Of a stretch of 64,000 nucleotides of DNA, positions 41,102-49,603 are shown piece after piece. Source of the DNA: Syntrophaceae bacterium (GTDB lineage: Bacteria > Desulfobacterota > Syntrophia > Syntrophales > UBA2192); the NCBI GenBank assembly GCA_013177795.1, contig JABLXY010000002.1, positions 744,001 through 808,000 on the forward strand, written 5' to 3'. The notes under the pieces were generated by a model. That model saw nothing but the letters and a program-made list of their open reading frames with translations. It ran no database searches and was not told the origin of the DNA. The translations under genes were made by a program, and so were the position numbers. The stretch's first letter is position 1, and each line of letters begins with the position of its first letter.

Positions 41102-41719
41102 ATGGCAAGCAAGAGACAGCGACGGACCGAAGAATTCAAGACGCGGAAAAAGAAGAAGACCGTCAGGCTCTTTTTCATTGTCGCCGTCGTCCTCATCGGC
41201 GGCGGCTTTCTGGCCTTCCTGTTCTGGGCCCTCTCGGACACCCTCTTCCCGCCCGACGCCCAGGAGGCGGCGGCCAGGCGGGAACGGAAGGAAGCGGTGC
41301 TCCTCTTCTCCGATGCCAACGAGCGGTTCCTCGTCCAGGAGAGGCGCCTGATCCCGAAGGGAAAGGACACGGCCGCCCAGGCCGAGGAGATCATTCGTGC
41401 CCTCGTGGAGGGGCCCAAGATGGGGAGCATCCGGACGATCCCGGCGGGCGTCCGGCTGCTGGCCGTGCGCGTCGCCGACGGGACGGCCGTCCTGAACTTC
41501 GACAGCCCCTTCATCGAGCAGCACCCCGGCGGGACGGCGAGCGAGGCGGCCACCGTCTACTCGCTGGCCAACACCCTGGCCCTGAACCTTCCGGAGGTCA
41601 AGCGGATCCGCATCCAGGTGAACGGCAAGGACGTCACGACGATCAAGGGGCACATCGACCTTCGCGAACCCATCACCCCGAGCCAGGATCTTGTGAAGCA
41701 GCCCCGGGCCGGGGGCTGA
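41102..41719 (+). CDS. membrane-anchored GerMN-domain protein
   Basis: A 205-residue protein with a basic N-terminus (KRQRRTEEFKTRKKKK), one membrane segment (about 22-45) and an external GerMN domain from about 65: VLLFSDANERFLVQERRLIP, the AEEIIRALVEGP helix and VADGTAVLNFDSPF. GerMN is found in spore germination and cell envelope proteins; in Gram-negative bacteria its role is unclear. It lies between the TPR lipoprotein and EF-G. Confidence 0.82.
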   Translation: MASKRQRRTEEFKTRKKKKTVRLFFIVAVVLIGGGFLAFLFWALSDTLFPPDAQEAAARRERKEAVLLFSDANERFLVQERRLIPKGKDTAAQAEEIIRALVEGPKMGSIRTIPAGVRLLAVRVADGTAVLNFDSPFIEQHPGGTASEAATVYSLANTLALNLPEVKRIRIQVNGKDVTTIKGHIDLREPITPSQDLVKQPRAGG

Positions 41720-41782
41720 TCCGCTCCCCGGTCGGGTCCCGCGGCACAGGACGGCCTGCGCCCGGCAGGCGTTGACGAACCC

Positions 41783-43813
41783 ATGGCAAGAGTCAAGCTC
41801 TCGAGAATCCGCAACATCGGCGTCGTCGCCCACATCGACGCGGGGAAGACGACCGTCACGGAGCGGATTCTCTTCTACACGGGCAAATCTTACAAGATGG
41901 GCGAGGTGCACGACGGGGAAGCCGTCATGGACTGGATGCCGCAGGAGCAGGAGCGGGGGATCACGATCACCTCCGCCGTGACGACCTGTGACTGGAGGAA
42001 CCACGAGATCCACATCATCGACACGCCGGGGCACGTCGACTTCACGATCGAGGTGGAGCGCAGCCTCCGGGTCCTCGACGGCGCCGTCGTCGTCTTCTCC
42101 GCCGTGGAGGGGGTCGAGCCCCAGTCCGAGACCGTCTGGCACCAGGCCGACAAGTACGGCGTCCCGAAGATCGCCTTCATCAACAAGATGGACCGCATCG
42201 GGGCGGACTTCTTCAACGCCGTGGCGATGATGAAGGAGCGGTTTCTCTCGGTGCCGCTGCCCGTCCAGGTCCCGTATGGGGAGGCCGAGCATTTCCGCGG
42301 GATCGTCGATCTCATCCGCATGCGGCTCATCACGTGGCAGGAAGACACCCTGGGGGCGGCCTTCGACGTCTCGGAGATCCCCGCGGACTTCCGGGCCGAG
42401 GCCGAGACCCGGCGGGAAGAGCTGCTCGAGACGCTCGCCGAGGCCGACGACGAGGTCGCCGAGAAGTATCTGGGCGAGGTGCCCCTCACGGAGGCCGAGC
42501 TCGTCCGCGCGATCCGCAGGGCCACCGTGTCCCTGAAGATCGTCCCCGTCCTGTGCGGGGCTGCGCTGCGCAACAAGGGGATCCAGCCCGTCCTGGATGC
42601 CGTCGTCGACTACCTGCCGTCCCCGGAGGACATCCCCCCCGTCAGGGGCGTCAACCCCGTGACGAAGGCCGAGGAGACGCGCACGGCAAGCGACAAGGAG
42701 CCCTTCACGGCGCTCGCCTTCAAGGTGTCCATGATGGAGGGGCGGAAGATCACCTTCGTGCGCATCTACTCGGGGCTTCTCAAGGCGGGCGACGAGGTCT
42801 TCAACGCCACGAAGGGCAGGAAGGAAAAGGTGGCCCGGCTGCTGAAGATGCACGCCAACAAGCGCGAGCGCATCGACGTGGCCGGGGCCGGCGACATCAT
42901 CGCCGTGGCGGGCCTCAAGGAGGCCCAGACGGGCGACACCCTCTGCAGCGAGTCGAAGCCCCTGATTCTGGAGTCCATCGAGTTCTACGATCCCGTCATC
43001 AGCCAGGCCATCGAGGCCAAGACCCCGGCAGACCAGGAGAAGCTGCCGGAGGTGCTCGCGAAGATCAGCGAGGAAGACCCGACCCTCAAGGTCAAGTACG
43101 ACGAGGAGACTGCGCAGACGATCATCTCGGGGATGGGTGAGCTGCACCTCGAGATCGTCGTGGACCGCCTGCAGCGGGAGTACAACGTCCACGTCAACAC
43201 CGGCAAGCCGCGGGTGGTGTACCGCGAGACGATCCAGAAGGCCGTCGAGGTCGAAGGCCGCTTCGATCGGGAACTCGGCGAGAAGAGGCACTTCGGCCAT
43301 GTGAAGCTCGTCCTCGAGCCGCTCCCGAGGGGCTCGGGGACCGAGATCCGCAACGAGCTGCCTGCCGAGACCATCCCGCCGGAATACCATCCCGTCATCG
43401 AGGAGTCCCTCGGGGAGGCGGCGATGAGCGGACCCGTGGCGGGCTACCCCGTGCTGGATGTCCGGGCCCGCATCACGGGAGGGTCCTACAGGGAAGGCGA
43501 GGCGTCCGCGGTGGGCTACCGGATAGCCGCCGCGACGGCCTTCCGGGACGGCTGTGCCAAGGCCGATCCCGTTCTCCTGGAGCCGATCATGCGGGTGGAC
43601 GTCCTGACGCCGAGGGATTTCATGGGCGAGGTCATCGGCGATCTCAACGCGCGAAAGGGCGAGGTCGAATCCGTGAACCCCAAGGGGCCCGTCACGGAGA
43701 TCCGGGCGAATGTCCCCCTCCGGTCGCTCTTCGGGTACTCGACGGATCTGCGCTCGGCCACCCAGGGCAGGGCGGTCTTCACCATGCAGTTCCTGCGCTA
43801 CGACAAGGCCTGA
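41783..43813 (+). CDS. fusA: translation elongation factor G (paralogue outside the str operon)
   Basis: A 676-residue GTPase with the five EF-G domains. G motifs are AHIDAGKTT (G1), the RGITIT switch I, DTPGH (G3) and NKMDR (G4); domain IV begins near [16 protein letters not shown]. There is no neighbouring rpsL/rpsG/tuf, so it is probably a second EF-G (EF-G2 type), possibly specialised in ribosome recycling or an auxiliary role. The tip of domain IV and overall length are normal. Upstream are the TPR and GerMN genes, which may belong to the same transcript. Confidence 0.88.
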   Translation: MARVKLSRIRNIGVVAHIDAGKTTVTERILFYTGKSYKMGEVHDGEAVMDWMPQEQERGITITSAVTTCDWRNHEIHIIDTPGHVDFTIEVERSLRVLDGAVVVFSAVEGVEPQSETVWHQADKYGVPKIAFINKMDRIGADFFNAVAMMKERFLSVPLPVQVPYGEAEHFRGIVDLIRMRLITWQEDTLGAAFDVSEIPADFRAEAETRREELLETLAEADDEVAEKYLGEVPLTEAELVRAIRRATVSLKIVPVLCGAALRNKGIQPVLDAVVDYLPSPEDIPPVRGVNPVTKAEETRTASDKEPFTALAFKVSMMEGRKITFVRIYSGLLKAGDEVFNATKGRKEKVARLLKMHANKRERIDVAGAGDIIAVAGLKEAQTGDTLCSESKPLILESIEFYDPVISQAIEAKTPADQEKLPEVLAKISEEDPTLKVKYDEETAQTIISGMGELHLEIVVDRLQREYNVHVNTGKPRVVYRETIQKAVEVEGRFDRELGEKRHFGHVKLVLEPLPRGSGTEIRNELPAETIPPEYHPVIEESLGEAAMSGPVAGYPVLDVRARITGGSYREGEASAVGYRIAAATAFRDGCAKADPVLLEPIMRVDVLTPRDFMGEVIGDLNARKGEVESVNPKGPVTEIRANVPLRSLFGYSTDLRSATQGRAVFTMQFLRYDKA

Positions 43814-43816
43814 TCG

Positions 43817-43904
43817 CGTTTTACGGTTTCCGCCCCTTCAAGAAACGCATGCTTTTTTCGAGAAACGTAAAACGTAAAACCTAAAACCTAAAACCTAAAA
43901 CGAA
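43817..43904. repeat. period-7 repeat (AAACSTA) with a short complementary arm
   Basis: Six heptads AAACGTA, AAACGTA, AAACCTA, AAACCTA, AAACCTA, AAACGAA (43863-43904). The stretch GTTTTACGGTTTCC (about 43818-43831) just after the fusA stop is complementary. Confidence 0.6.
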
Positions 43905-43945
43905 TCCCCTCTCGCGCCACCCGCCGCACGATTGCCCCCCCCCAT

Positions 43946-43960
43946 GTGCACGTTTCGCAC
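43946..43960. promoter_or_regulatory. GTGC-N7-GCAC palindrome upstream of the sigma-54 activator gene
   Basis: GTGCACGTTTCGCAC, extended by a flanking T and A to TGTGC/GCACA. It lies 9 bp upstream of the -35 element of the activator promoter, which suggests autoregulation. Confidence 0.55.
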
Positions 43961-43968
43961 AGAATGTG

Positions 43969-43997
43969 TTGAAAAAGCCGGAACATCCTGTTATAAA
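43969..43997 (+). promoter_or_regulatory. sigma-70 promoter of the sigma-54 activator gene
   Basis: TTGAAA (43969-43974) and TATAAA (43992-43997) with a 17-bp spacer. The leader (about 44004-44094) contains CCCCGTG/CACGGGG (about 44018-44041). Confidence 0.7.
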
Positions 43998-44094
43998 CCG
44001 CGATGCGCCCTTTCCCCGTGTGGCGGACCGCACGGGGTGAGCCAAGAGCCGACGAGGGAGTTTTCGGGTTTCTGAGCCCCGAGGAGGACGGTTC

Positions 44095-46248
44095 ATGTCA
44101 CGCATCATCGAACAGGGCGGGACGATTCCCGCGCCCCCCGTTCGGACATCGTCCGCGTTCAGCATCGACAAGGACAAGCTGATCAAGGGGATCTATCGGA
44201 TCAGCACCTTCCTGACAGCCCCCTCCAGCGTCGAGGACATCCTGGGAAAGATCCTCGACGAGGTCGTCGACTCCATGGGGTTTGACCGCGGGATCATCCT
44301 GCTGCTCGACGAAGCCAAGGAAAACCTCTACACGCGGGTGGTGAAGAACTACAGCGAGGAGGAGGCCCGGAGGGCCTTCTCGGTGCACCTGAACCTGAAG
44401 AAGCACGACAGCTTCGAGACCCGCGTGGCCAAGACGGGGCATTACATCGCCCTCGAGGATTCCGAGACGGACCCCCGCACGACGGAGACGGACCGGAAGA
44501 TCTCCGCATTCTACAAGCGCGGCTCCACGTTCTACGCCCCCCTGAAGATCGAGGAGGACGTCATCGGCATCATCGCCGTCTGGACCAAGGAAAAATCCCG
44601 TTTTTCACCCGACGAGATCGAGATCCTGCTCACCTTCGCCAACCAGGTCAGCATCATCATCCACATCACGCGCCTCTTCGAGATCAACCGGGAGAAGATC
44701 GATCAGCTGCTCATCCTGCAGGAGGCCGTCTCGGGCCTGAACTCCACCTACTCGATCGAGCGCATCCACGAGATCCTGATACGCGCCGCCCTGCGGATCG
44801 GCAAGGCCGAGAAGGCCCTGATCTATTTCCTCGACATCGAGAAGAACCGCGTCTTCATCAATGACGGCGAGCGGGGCTTTATCGACGACAGCAACGAGTA
44901 CGGCGACCGGGTCGGCAGGACGATCATCCGCAGGGCGATGGACAGCGGCGCAATCACCGTCCGGCAGCCGGGCAGGGAAGAGGACGGCATCGAGCCGCTC
45001 TACGAGGGCTACCCCTGCGAGGTGGCCATCCCGCTCAAGGTGAAGGACCGGTTCAAGGGGGTCCTGCTGCTGGGGATGAAGACGGGCGTGTACACCCGGG
45101 ACCAGGTCAACGTCCTCGACATCCTCGTCAAGAACGCCGCCACGTCCTACGACAGCGCCATCATGCACTCCATGCTCTCCATCGAGGCCAAGTCGCTCAA
45201 GACCGAGGTGGAGAAGCTCAAGGAGCGGGAGGACTTCCTGCTGGGGTTCCACAACATCCTCGGAAAGTCGAAGAAGATGGTCGGGATCTTCCACGTGATC
45301 GAGGAAGTGGCCAAGCACGACACCAACATCCTCATCCAGGGGGAGAGCGGCACCGGCAAGGAGCTCGTGTCGCGCGCCATCCACCGCCAGAGCCAGCGGC
45401 ACGAAAAGCGCTTCGTCGACGTGAACTGCGCGGCCATCCCCGGGACCCTCCTGGAGAGCGAGCTGTTCGGCTACGAAGCCGGGGCGTTCACCGATGCGCG
45501 GAAGCGCAAGATCGGCCTGCTGGAATACGCCAACGGGGGGACGCTGTTTCTCGACGAGATCGGGGACATGAGCCTGCCCCTGCAGGCGAAATTCCTGCGG
45601 ATGCTCGAGGACGGCTACATCCGCCGCCTCGGCGGCAACGAGACCATCCCCATCGACGTGCGGTTCATCTTTGCGACGAACCGGGATCTCTCGAAGATGG
45701 TCGCGGAGGGCTCTTTCCGGGAGGACCTGTTCTACCGCATCAGCGTGGTGCCGATCATCCTGCCGCCGCTGAGGGAGCGGGGCGATGATCTGCTGTTGCT
45801 GGCCCGCAACTACCTGGAGGAATTCAACCGCAAGTTCAACAAGAAGGTCAAGGGGTTCACCAAGGAGGCCGAGGAGATCCTCCGGCGGTATTCCTGGCCG
45901 GGGAACGTCCGCGAACTCAAGAACATCATCGAGCGGATCATGATCCTGCGCGACGTGGGGCGCTACATCACGCCGGAGAACATCCCCGCCGAGATCAAGG
46001 CGGCGGCGGCCCAGGACCCCGTCGTCCAGGTCGATGAGCTTCTCCCGCTGACGTCGTCGTCGGACCGGATTGACTACAAGCAGGCCGTCGACAGGCTCAC
46101 CGGGAAGATCAAGGGGCGCATCCTCTCCCGGGCGCTGCAGCTGAGCGGGGGCAACAAGACCAAGGCTGCCCAGCTGCTGAACATCTCACGGTACGCGCTG
46201 ATCCGGGAATTGAAGAAAGCGGGAAAGGATGCCGAAACGGGCATTTAG
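44095..46248 (+). CDS. sigma-54-dependent transcriptional activator with two GAF domains
   Basis: A 717-residue bacterial enhancer-binding protein. Two GAF sensor domains lie at about 25-195 and 200-360, so it probably senses a small molecule, not a phosphoryl group. The AAA+ domain (about 388-615) has Walker A GESGTGKE (416-423), the sigma-54 contact loop as GAFTDA instead of GAFTGA (463-468) and Walker B GGTLFLDEIG (481-490). A Fis-type helix-turn-helix is at the end (GGNKTKAAQLLNISRYALIRELKK). GAGGAGG precedes the ATG. A sigma-54 promoter and noncoding transcript follow directly, which makes this protein the likely activator of both small RNAs. Confidence 0.92.
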   Translation: MSRIIEQGGTIPAPPVRTSSAFSIDKDKLIKGIYRISTFLTAPSSVEDILGKILDEVVDSMGFDRGIILLLDEAKENLYTRVVKNYSEEEARRAFSVHLNLKKHDSFETRVAKTGHYIALEDSETDPRTTETDRKISAFYKRGSTFYAPLKIEEDVIGIIAVWTKEKSRFSPDEIEILLTFANQVSIIIHITRLFEINREKIDQLLILQEAVSGLNSTYSIERIHEILIRAALRIGKAEKALIYFLDIEKNRVFINDGERGFIDDSNEYGDRVGRTIIRRAMDSGAITVRQPGREEDGIEPLYEGYPCEVAIPLKVKDRFKGVLLLGMKTGVYTRDQVNVLDILVKNAATSYDSAIMHSMLSIEAKSLKTEVEKLKEREDFLLGFHNILGKSKKMVGIFHVIEEVAKHDTNILIQGESGTGKELVSRAIHRQSQRHEKRFVDVNCAAIPGTLLESELFGYEAGAFTDARKRKIGLLEYANGGTLFLDEIGDMSLPLQAKFLRMLEDGYIRRLGGNETIPIDVRFIFATNRDLSKMVAEGSFREDLFYRISVVPIILPPLRERGDDLLLLARNYLEEFNRKFNKKVKGFTKEAEEILRRYSWPGNVRELKNIIERIMILRDVGRYITPENIPAEIKAAAAQDPVVQVDELLPLTSSSDRIDYKQAVDRLTGKIKGRILSRALQLSGGNKTKAAQLLNISRYALIRELKKAGKDAETGI

Positions 46249-46263
46249 GAAGGATGTTCAATA

Positions 46264-46357
46264 TTCGCACGGCATGTGCGAAATGAGAACGACTGTGCAA
46301 GCTCCCATTTTCAGGACTTGTTTCGGAATTGCCTGCGCGGGTGTGCGGATTAAGCAC
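46264..46357. promoter_or_regulatory. candidate activator binding sites upstream of sRNA B
   Basis: TTCGCACGGCATGTGCGAA (46264-46282) is a perfect inverted repeat; GTGCGAAATGAGAAC (46276-46290) matches 13 of 15 bases of 35403-35417. GTGCGGATTAAGCAC (46343-46357) is a GTGC-N7-GCAC dyad. They lie 68-160 bp upstream of the -24 element. Confidence 0.6.
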
Positions 46358-46423
46358 GCAAATCAGCGTCGTTGCCGCTGCCCTTTTTTTTCAATGACCT
46401 GTATTTTATTGTGTTTTTTTCGA

Positions 46424-46439
46424 TGGCATTCTTATTGCT
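46424..46439 (+). promoter_or_regulatory. sigma-54 (-24/-12) promoter of sRNA B
   Basis: TGGCATTCTTATTGCT has GG (46425-46426) and GC (46437-46438) 10 bp apart. Predicted start about 46450. Confidence 0.78.
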
Positions 46440-46449
46440 AAATTAAGAG

Positions 46450-46714
46450 TGCGAGACCTTTGGATGACTGACCTTTAACATACAGAGAGATAAAGAATTT
46501 ATCGAATAGGAAAGGTAGATCCTCTCCAAAGGTCTCATAAAATAGACACCCGGCAACCATGATCGTGCTTTAGGTTTGCGAATCGGCGGATGGTTTTTGG
46601 TTCCCTCCTTTCCATCCGCCGACCCCTGACAGAAAAGGGAGGGGGTTGGGGAACAGCCTCTCTTTTATCATAGAATTGGTGGATGAGCCGTCCGTCATCC
46701 ACCAATTTTTTTTT
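46450..46714 (+). ncRNA. predicted sigma-54-dependent small RNA B
   Basis: About 265 nt with no coding capacity, AT-richer than its surroundings. Hairpin 1: GAGACCTTTGGA (46453-46464) with TCCAAAGGTCTC (46525-46536), enclosing ACCTTT/AAAGGT and GATAAA-GAA-TTTATC. Hairpin 2: CGGCGGATGG (46584-46593), loop with GGTTCCCTCCTTT, CCATCCGCCG (46612-46621). A purine stretch GGGAGGGGG (about 46638-46646) could pair with the loop. Hairpin 3 is the terminator. Hairpin 2 is shared with sRNA A, with a T-A to C-G covariant pair. Confidence 0.72.
46674..46714 (+). terminator. rho-independent terminator of sRNA B
   Basis: AATTGGTGGATGA (46674-46686) pairs perfectly with TCATCCACCAATT (46695-46707), followed by nine T. 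Confidence 0.9.
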
Positions 46715-46731
46715 GCCCGCATTCGGGCCTG

Positions 46732-46832
46732 GAAGCTATGAAGCTGTGAAGTTATGAAGTTTGGACAAGCCGAAGTGTTTGAATGATTGCAGGCTCATCC
46801 AAACTTCTCAACTTCAAAGCTTCTCTCTCTTT
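46732..46832. repeat. period-8 repeats in two complementary arms
   Basis: Octads GAAGCTAT, GAAGCTGT, GAAGTTAT, GAAGTTTG (46732-46763) face CAAACTTC, TCAACTTC, AAAGCTTC, TCTCTCTT (about 46800-46831). The words are close to those at 18840 and 57074. The 3' arm reaches the end of the patatin-like gene. Confidence 0.65.
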
Positions 46833-47716
46833 CAGAGTCTGCCTTCCGCCTTCAGCTTCTCCAGCGCCGCCTTCACCTGCGGCATCGCCTCCAGTGCCGC
46901 CTTTTCGCCTTCCAGGACCGCCTCGTGGCGCTTGGAGAAGTCCGCCGAGCCGATATGGCTCACCCGCGGCCGGATGACGATGTCGGCGCGGGCGAGCTGG
47001 TTCTGGGCGATCTTCGAGTGCATGATGACCACGGACTGCATGATCGTTTCAATGAGCGTCTTCGGCGGGGGGCTCTCGACGCCCACGGAGATGTCCACGG
47101 CGATGACCACGTCGGCGCCCATCCGCCGGGCGTAATCCACGGCGACGGGGCTCACGATCCCCCCGTCGACGTAGATCCTCGAGCCGATCCTGACGGGCTG
47201 GAAGACCCCGGGGATGGAGCAGCTGGCCCGCACGGCCGTGCCCGTGTTGCCCGAGGCGAACACGACCTCCTCGCCTGTCTGGATGTCCGCCGCCACGGCG
47301 TAGAACGGGATGCGGAGCTTTTCTATCGGCGTGTCCTTCAGCATGTGGTTGACGAAGGCCTCGAGCTTCTCTCCCTTGACGAACCCGTTGTCCGGGACGG
47401 TCAGGTCGATGATGTCCGCCTTCTCCACAGGGAACGAGAGGCTTTGAAGCTGGAAGGCGTTGAACCCGTAGGCATACATGCTTCCGACGAGGCTGCCGGC
47501 GCTCGTGCCGACGATGAGGTGAATCGGCACCCGGTTGGCCTCCAGGATCTTGAGCACGCCGATGTGTGCGAACCCCCTCGAGGCGCCCGCGCCCAGCACG
47601 AGGGCGACCTTTGCGGGCGGTTTTACCGGCGGCGGGGGCGCCTGCTTCCACATGCAGCCGGCGACGCTGCCCAGCAACAGAAGAATGATCCCGATTCGCA
47701 ACACTCGAATCATCAT
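46832..47716 (-). CDS. patatin-like phospholipase lipoprotein
   Basis: A 294-residue lipoprotein: signal peptide with lipobox SVAGC (about residues 17-21), a proline linker, then a patatin domain (about 36-225). Its features are VLGAGASRGFAHIGVLKIL (oxyanion loop), GTSAGS (nucleophile serine) and VDGGIVSP (catalytic aspartate in DGG). This is the RssA-like patatin type, a serine acyl hydrolase at the membrane. The C-terminal tail is helical. GAGGGGGTGA precedes the ATG. It runs towards the sRNA B terminator. Confidence 0.88.
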   Translation of the reverse strand: MMIRVLRIGIILLLLGSVAGCMWKQAPPPPVKPPAKVALVLGAGASRGFAHIGVLKILEANRVPIHLIVGTSAGSLVGSMYAYGFNAFQLQSLSFPVEKADIIDLTVPDNGFVKGEKLEAFVNHMLKDTPIEKLRIPFYAVAADIQTGEEVVFASGNTGTAVRASCSIPGVFQPVRIGSRIYVDGGIVSPVAVDYARRMGADVVIAVDISVGVESPPPKTLIETIMQSVVIMHSKIAQNQLARADIVIRPRVSHIGSADFSKRHEAVLEGEKAALEAMPQVKAALEKLKAEGRL

Positions 47717-47940
47717 TCACCCCCTCGGGTAGAGATCGGACCGGTCGAAGAACATGTCCCTCGGCGGGAGGGGGGCACGCACGACCCGCCCCTTGCCTTG
47801 GTGCGCTGCAAACGGTTTGCCAGTCACGTTCGGATGCAAGACAGCCGCCGGCCCAGGGTGCGCGGGCGGGCCGGCGCGTGCGGAAGGCGGCGAAGGCAAG
47901 GCAAACGCAGCTGATGGAAACGGGTCGGGGGCCCGCAGAA

Positions 47941-47975
47941 AAAAACCGGGCATTCTCCTCGAATGCCCGGTTTTT
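47941..47975. terminator. bidirectional rho-independent terminator
   Basis: AAAAACCGGGCATT (47941-47954) and AATGCCCGGTTTTT (47962-47975) form a symmetrical hairpin with A/T runs on both sides. It lies 24 bp past the stop of the small lipoprotein gene. Confidence 0.85.
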
Positions 47976-47999
47976 CTGACAGCCTGATGATGGGTGGAA

Positions 48000-48221
48000 C
48001 TACTTCTTCGCCGGAGCTGCCGGGGCCGGAGCCGGGGCTGCCGGGGCCGGGGCCGGAGCTGCTGCCTTCTCGGGAGCCTTCTCAGGAGCAGGAGCCGGAG
48101 CGGGGGCCGGTGCCGGTGCAGGCGCGGGCGCGGGCTTCTTCTCCTCTTGCTTGGCGCACCCTACGAACGAGAAAGAAACGGCGAGCAAAAGGGCGAGTAC
48201 CAGTGCGAATGCCTTCTTCAT
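48000..48221 (-). CDS. small alanine/proline-repeat lipoprotein
   Basis: A 73-residue lipoprotein. The signal peptide (MKKAFALVLALLLA) ends in the lipobox SFVGC; the mature part begins AKQEEKK and then consists of PA dipeptide repeats interrupted by EKAPEKAAA. Such proteins can act as flexible spacers in the envelope. The ATG at 48221 has AAAGGAGG 11 nt upstream; the GTG at 48233 overlaps that site and is unlikely to be used. No close named family. Confidence 0.8.
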   Translation of the reverse strand: MKKAFALVLALLLAVSFSFVGCAKQEEKKPAPAPAPAPAPAPAPAPEKAPEKAAAPAPAPAAPAPAPAAPAKK

Positions 48222-48339
48222 CAGTTGTTTCACCTCCTTTTTCCTTTTTACCCTTGCGGGCAGTTGTTCTCAAGGGTCGCTTTATACTTGATCGGGCGGG
48301 GCTTGTCAATAAAAAATATTGTGGGTTAAGCGTGCGAAA

Positions 48340-49434
48340 TCACACGCTGAACCTGAAATAGACCATGTCCCCGTCGGCGATCTCGTACTCCTTTCCCTCG
48401 AAGTGCAGGAGCCCCTTTTCCTTGGCCGCCGCGATGGAACCGGCGCGTAAGAAGTCTTCGTAGTGCAGCACCTCGGCCCGGATGAAGCCCTTTTCCATGT
48501 CCGTGTGGATCTTGCCTGCGGCCTGGGGCGCACGGGTTCCCCTGCGGATCGTCCAGGCCCGCAGCTCGGGGCCCACGGTGGTGTAGAAGGTGATCAGGTC
48601 GAGCAGGGCATAGCCCTCGCGGATGATCTGCTGCAGGCCGGATTCCTTCAAACCGAGGTCCGCCAGGAACTCCTTGCGTTCCGCCGGGTCGAGCTTGGCG
48701 ATTTCCATTTCGAGATCGCCGCAGATCACCGCCACGCGGGAACCTTCCTTCTGTGCCGCCTCGCGGACCTGCGCGATGTAAGTCCCGTCCTCCTTGAGAA
48801 CCTTCTCGCTCACGTTGGCCACGTAGAGGACCTTCTTCGAGGTCAGCAGGTGCGCCTCGGCCAGGATCTCCCGTTCCTCCTCGTGTGCGGCGAGGTTGCG
48901 CGCGGGGATGCCCTTTTTGAGGGCGTCCTCGTAACGCCGGTAGACCTCCAGGGCCTTGCGTGCCGCCTTGTCACCCGCCTTGGCGGTCTTGTCCGTCTTG
49001 GCGATCCGCCTCGCGAGTGTGTCCAGGTCGGCCAGGATGAGCTCCATGTTGACGATCTCGATGTCGCGCACGGGGTCGATGGGGCCGTAGATGTGCGCGA
49101 TATCGGGGTTGTCGAAGCAGCGCACGATGTGGACGATGGCGTCGACCTCGCGGATGTGTCCCAGGAACTGGTTCCCGAGCCCCTCGCCCTTGCTGGCACC
49201 CCGCACGAGCCCCGCGATGTCGATGAACTCCATCGTCGTGTGGGTCACCTTCGGGGGCTTGATGACGGAGGCGATGTGCTCGAGGCGCTCGTCTGGCACC
49301 TGGACGATCCCCGCGTTGGGGTCGATCGTGCAGAAGGGGTAGTTGGCGACCTCCGCCCCGGCGCAGGTCAGCGCGTTGAAGAGGGTCGATTTCCCGACGT
49401 TGGGAAGGCCGATGATGCCGCAGTTGAAGCCCAT
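48340..49434 (-). CDS. ychF: ribosome-binding ATPase YchF
   Basis: A 364-residue Obg-like ATPase, normal length. P-loop GLPNVGKSTLFNAL (residues 9-22), the DIAGLVRGASKGEGLGNQFL switch region and the C-terminal TGS-like domain (TFYTTVGPELRAWTIRRG, IHTDMEKGFIRAEV) are present. The NxxE variant of the G4 motif, which allows ATP use, corresponds to YVANVSEKVL. It is the last gene of the conserved ispE-prs-rplY-pth-ychF neighbourhood, here interrupted by hppA. Confidence 0.95.
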   Translation of the reverse strand: MGFNCGIIGLPNVGKSTLFNALTCAGAEVANYPFCTIDPNAGIVQVPDERLEHIASVIKPPKVTHTTMEFIDIAGLVRGASKGEGLGNQFLGHIREVDAIVHIVRCFDNPDIAHIYGPIDPVRDIEIVNMELILADLDTLARRIAKTDKTAKAGDKAARKALEVYRRYEDALKKGIPARNLAAHEEEREILAEAHLLTSKKVLYVANVSEKVLKEDGTYIAQVREAAQKEGSRVAVICGDLEMEIAKLDPAERKEFLADLGLKESGLQQIIREGYALLDLITFYTTVGPELRAWTIRRGTRAPQAAGKIHTDMEKGFIRAEVLHYEDFLRAGSIAAAKEKGLLHFEGKEYEIADGDMVYFRFSV

Positions 49435-49548
49435 GCGATGCGCCCTGAGGGGTCGGTCTGAAGGCCGTTGCCGGCTGTTTTGGGGCACCCTGAAGGTATT
49501 GGGTTTGCCCCCGGCTGTCAAGGGAATTGTTCCCGAGGGGCGCCGGAC

Positions 49549-49578
49549 AAAAAAGGGGCCGGCATTGCTGCCGGCCCC
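49549..49578 (-). terminator. rho-independent terminator of hppA
   Basis: On the minus strand GGGGCCGGC (49578-49570) pairs with GCCGGCCCC (49563-49555), followed by six T. Confidence 0.85.
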
Positions 49579-49603
49579 GGTGCATTCGAAATCGGTTACG
49601 TCG

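Noticed and set aside
48326-48350. GTGCGAAATCACAC near the ychF stop as another activator site
   Set aside because: It does not fit GTGC-N7-GCAC, lies at the end of a gene and no sigma-54 promoter follows.
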